From: Mytilus trossulus
Lineage: Eukaryota > Mollusca > Bivalvia > Mytilida > Mytilidae
Reading direction: 5' to 3'
DNA length: 64,000 nt
Assembly (NCBI RefSeq): GCF_036588685.1
Contig: NC_086374.1
Coordinates: 74,584,457 to 74,648,456, forward strand
Each line of letters opens with the position of its first letter. The first letter of the stretch is position 1. This document shows positions 61,148 through 64,000 of the stretch, one piece after another. Below the pieces are notes generated by a model. That model did no database searches. It was given only the letters and a program-made list of their open reading frames with translations, and had not been told where the DNA came from. Made by a program: the position numbers and the translations under genes.

Positions 61148-61680
61148 ATTTATATGTGATGCGTTTATTTATTAATATATTTATAACAGATTTGCATAGC
61201 ATACTTGACAACTTAAGTAACGCACCACATCTTGCCATATGAAATGTTACAGTAGTTGATTCACAGTTTCTTGGTTGTATAATTCAAGCATAAGTTGTAA
61301 GCATAAACTGGAAATTAATGCAGATTACATATAAATTAATCAATTTTGTTTTAGCTACGACAATGGAGATTTCCACCACAAAAGTTTTAAATCAAAAGCC
61401 CAAAATAAGACACATTCAAATTGGTCATAAGAAAAAAATCCATGTAAGAAACTGAAAATAAAAATCTTTTTCGTTGTTCTATGTCAATGACACACACGTT
61501 TTCTGAGACAAGTGCTTGTGACCATCCTCAAGAACTTGTGGACATCCGATGTTCAATACTTCAGTACTTTGATTAAAATAGATCAACAAAAATTTTAACT
61601 CCATAGAAATAAACGGTAGTGGTACGTTTCTTTTGTTGTTGATTATTTGAAGCCATTCAAACGGACAAAGCTTGTGACAG
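61148..61680. other. upstream flank of the cyclase-like gene
   Basis: No repeat recognised. The minus-strand frame 61479-61700 overlaps the promoter and is not supported. Confidence 0.4.
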
Positions 61681-61689
61681 TATAAAATA
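61681..61689 (+). promoter_or_regulatory. TATA box of the cyclase-like gene
   Basis: TATAAAATA lies 57 bp before the ATG at 61738, placing transcription start near 61711. Confidence 0.65.
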
Positions 61690-61737
61690 GAGTGATGCAT
61701 AACACTCCACCACTTTTATGCTCTAAGCAGACATAAG

Positions 61738-61916
61738 ATGGGCAGAATTTTAAAGTTAACATTAGTTACATATTTTGTAGCATGCGTTTCTTGTTTGCAG
61801 TACAAGGTTGTTGATTTGACTCATAACCACGGAAAGGATTCAATATACTGGCCAACTCATTCCGGCTATGAACGATATATAGACCAAAGGGGACTTTATG
61901 AAGGAACTGATATTTG
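61738..61916 (+). CDS. first exon of a secreted cyclase / kynurenine-formamidase-like protein (partial)
   Basis: From ATG, 179 nt (59 codons plus TG of a Trp codon) end at a GTATGT donor (61917-61922). The product starts MGRILKLTLVTYFVACVSCL, a signal peptide, followed by YKVVDLTHNHGKDSIYWPTH and a segment ending EGTDIW. The VVDLTH..H....YWP start is typical of the metal-dependent cyclase family (PF04199; includes kynurenine formamidase and isatin hydrolase), expanded as secreted forms in bivalves. The metal-binding HxGTHxDxPxH motif should be in the next exon, which was not found before 64000. A good TATA box precedes it. Activity cannot be judged from this exon. Confidence 0.75.
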
Positions 61917-62390
61917 GTATGTACAGTTTAGTTTCTGATTTTCCAATAAAATTGAAACTTGAAAAAAAAATGTTGACAAAACATATTTAACGTTGTAAAT
62001 CTCAACAACGCAATTTTACCACATATAATGATCCCGTTCAAACAAAAGTTAATTTTCCTTCACACACAGCCCCACAAATATCCCATCTCCAACTCGTTCA
62101 TGTGATATTCCAAACACTATTGTAATTGTTTACTTTATCCGCTTAATATACCAAGCTACTTATGTTGATAGCCATAATATACGCATGTACACAATAAGGT
62201 GAAAATAGTTTTGAAAAAAGAAATTATTAGATAATTTTCAGTAGATACTCGAAACACTTTTAGTTTTATTTTTTGTATAATTATAAGGGTAAATTAATCT
62301 AAAATAGTACTTATGTCTATAATACTTTTACTATTTAGTCAGTTTTAAGTGATTCACGTATCCATGGTCATTTGACGTGACTCTATACTT
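61917..62390. other. intron 1 of the cyclase-like gene, start
   Basis: AT-rich, no recognised repeat. The intron must continue past the window end or at least past the repeats that follow. Confidence 0.5.
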
Positions 62391-63195
62391 ATACATCCCA
62401 TGATTTTGTTATGGTTCTATGGTAAAAAAAAATATATAATATATTTTTTTCTTTTATTTTTGCTAATGTGCTTTGTCTATTATACATGTTATATGTGTTG
62501 TGTTTTTGTAACATATCACGTGGCTCTGTACCTCTGTAATCAAATTCAAAACAATGTGGCTGTGGACATTGATTGACCACCTAAATTATCCTTTGACTGG
62601 GACAGTTTAGGTGAACGTTTGTCTGTAACGACCACTGCTCAATACTTACTTATTATAGAATTTAAATGGTGGGGTCACCAAAGGTTCTTAACGCCATTAA
62701 TATTAAAATAATTCGAAAAATGATTAGGAATAACCCTTTTTGTTTTGATTTATTTTATTGATATAAATCAAAACATCGTGTTATTCCTGATTAGTTTTTC
62801 TAATTACTTTATTCAGGTGTTGATAACCTTTGGTGACCCCACCGTTTAAGTGTCTTTAACACGTACATATGGAGCAGTGGTCGTTACAAACAACCATTCA
62901 CATAATCTGTCCCAGTCAATGGGATAATTTAATATGTCGTCAATCAATGGCCACAGCCACACTGTTTTGAATATGATTCTACATCCCGTACTTGTGTTAT
63001 TGTTCTATGGTAAAAACAAATGCATTTTTTTCCTTTATTTATGCTAATGTGCTTTGTCTATTACATGTCTTGTTGTGTTTCTTTGTTACATATCACATGG
63101 CTCTGTACTCAAACATCCCGTCATTGTGTTATTGTGCTATGGTGAATTATTGTATCTTCGGCTTTCATTTTTGCTCATGTGCTTTGAATTGTAGA
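62391..63195 (+). repeat. ~120-bp direct repeats (three copies) split by a foldback element
   Basis: Copies at about 62391-62535, 62985-63107 and 63108-63195 share ACATCCCNT, TTGTTATNGTTCTATGGTAA, GCTAATGTGCTTTGTCTATT and TAACATATCACNTGGCTCTG. Copies 2 and 3 are adjacent; copies 1 and 2 are separated by the element at 62536-62985. Confidence 0.75.
62536..62985. mobile_element. ~450-bp foldback element inserted in the direct repeats
   Basis: Almost the whole segment is an inverted repeat. ATTCAAAACAATGTGGCTGT, ACATTGATTGACCACC, GACTGGGACAG, GTAACGACCACTGCTC and GGTGGGGTCACCAAAGGTT on the left each have complements in reverse order on the right. The centre is near 62762, in TTTATTTTATTGATATAAA. 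No coding potential. Confidence 0.85.
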
Positions 63196-63339
63196 CATGC
63201 ATTTTTTGTTTCTTTATAACGTAAATGTTTGTTATATAGTGATTAAGAAAATAACACAATGTTGACGGCTGTATTTCTATTTTGACGTGTTTACCTATTA
63301 TGTCTGGGGTTTTTTTCACACATGGGTGTCAATTTCATG

Positions 63340-63545
63340 AATGAAATTTGAAGCGACTGCCATACAAGTGACAGGTTAAGCTAGCAATAAAACCAGCTAG
63401 GTTAAATCAACCATTTTCTGAATAAGAAAGTGCCTCGACCAAGTCACAAATATGACAGTTGTTATCTATTCGTTTGATGTATTTAAGATTTTTATTTTGT
63501 CATTTAATTACGGATTTTCCTCGGAATTCGCTTTAATTGTTGTTA
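63340..63545 (-). repeat. dispersed family A, reversed
   Basis: ACAAGTGACAGGTTAAGCTA, then CAACCATTTTCTGAATAAGA, AAGTCACAAATATGACAGTT and TTTTCCTCGGAATTCGCTTT. Confidence 0.65.
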
Positions 63546-64000
63546 TTTTACCTTTTGAATGCAAAGATAATCTATTTATATGGAACACAAGTTAAACTGT
63601 ATGACATAAGACAGTCCGTAGACAAACCTGACTTGGACTGCTATAGAACAGCTTTACGGTCAAATGTAGTATAGAGTTTCCCTAAATTCGTCATACGATA
63701 TATCTATGGACATGTGTTCGGCTAATTCCAAAAAAAAATACCACATATTTTTCTCTTATTTAGTTGATAGTTTATATGGCAGACTACTTTTTTTTTTATT
63801 GTACTGAATGTAACTTTCTGCATAGTATTTTACAATATAATTCGAAGAACCGGGGTTTTTTTTACAGCAAGAAATTCCCGTTTCTATAGTCATTTGATTC
63901 AATTTTCAATATATACAATAATTTGCGTTAATCCAGTTTACAACAGCAGCAAGTATGTCTATCAGTAAAACACCTCCCAAGAAAAAATTCATAAACTTCT
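63546..64000. other. no gene seen
   Basis: AT-rich right edge, presumably still intron 1 of the cyclase-like gene. No exon carrying the family's metal-binding motif is present. Confidence 0.4.

Overview
The window looks like nuclear DNA from a bivalve mollusc, most likely a mytilid mussel. The reasons are very AT-rich sequence, short exons with GT..AG introns of kilobases, a BarH-class homeobox gene, a histidine/glycine-rich secreted protein, decayed LINE and BEL/Pao retroelements, and dozens of copies of short interspersed repeats and long-inverted-repeat elements of the kind that crowd mussel genomes. The species assignment is inference; no database was consulted. There is no sign of bacterial, viral or organellar sequence.

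Layout. 1-4,850: repeats, including a 1,984-bp long-terminal-inverted-repeat element with a 5-bp target duplication. 4,850-17,320: a three-exon gene (exons 4918-4969, 7432-7490, 8087-8335) for a 119-residue secreted His/Gly-rich protein, then a diverged tandem copy of its last two exons (14313-14371, 15515-15742). The duplicated block begins about 85 bp after exon 1, so the second copy has no signal-peptide exon of its own. 17,320-34,094: mostly repeat debris, including a decayed LINE reverse transcriptase (27541-29470), two possible orphan coding pieces, and several inverted-repeat elements. 34,095-40,969, minus strand: a complete three-exon BarH-like homeobox gene (278 aa) whose 4.5-kb second intron holds two long-inverted-repeat elements. 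41,000-49,900: sparse sequence, a 697-bp unit repeated three times, one possible orphan exon and MITEs. 50,000-54,130: a graveyard of LINE pieces and a broken BEL/Pao element. 54,700-61,150: MITEs, a tRNA-derived SINE, a LINE endonuclease fragment and a 1.8-kb near-palindrome. 61,681-61,916: TATA box and first exon of a secreted cyclase/kynurenine-formamidase-like gene that runs off the right edge. 62,390-63,560: short direct repeats split by a foldback element, then another dispersed repeat.

The three supported genes do not form an evident pathway: one encodes a nuclear developmental transcription factor and the other two encode secreted proteins. The most interesting signals are (1) the one-signal-exon / two-body-exon-sets arrangement of the His-rich locus, in which the second set stays open, keeps both splice sites and gains two cysteines, and (2) several unrelated long-inverted-repeat elements that share one architecture: arms carrying arrays of a short motif, with copy number differing between arms in at least one case.
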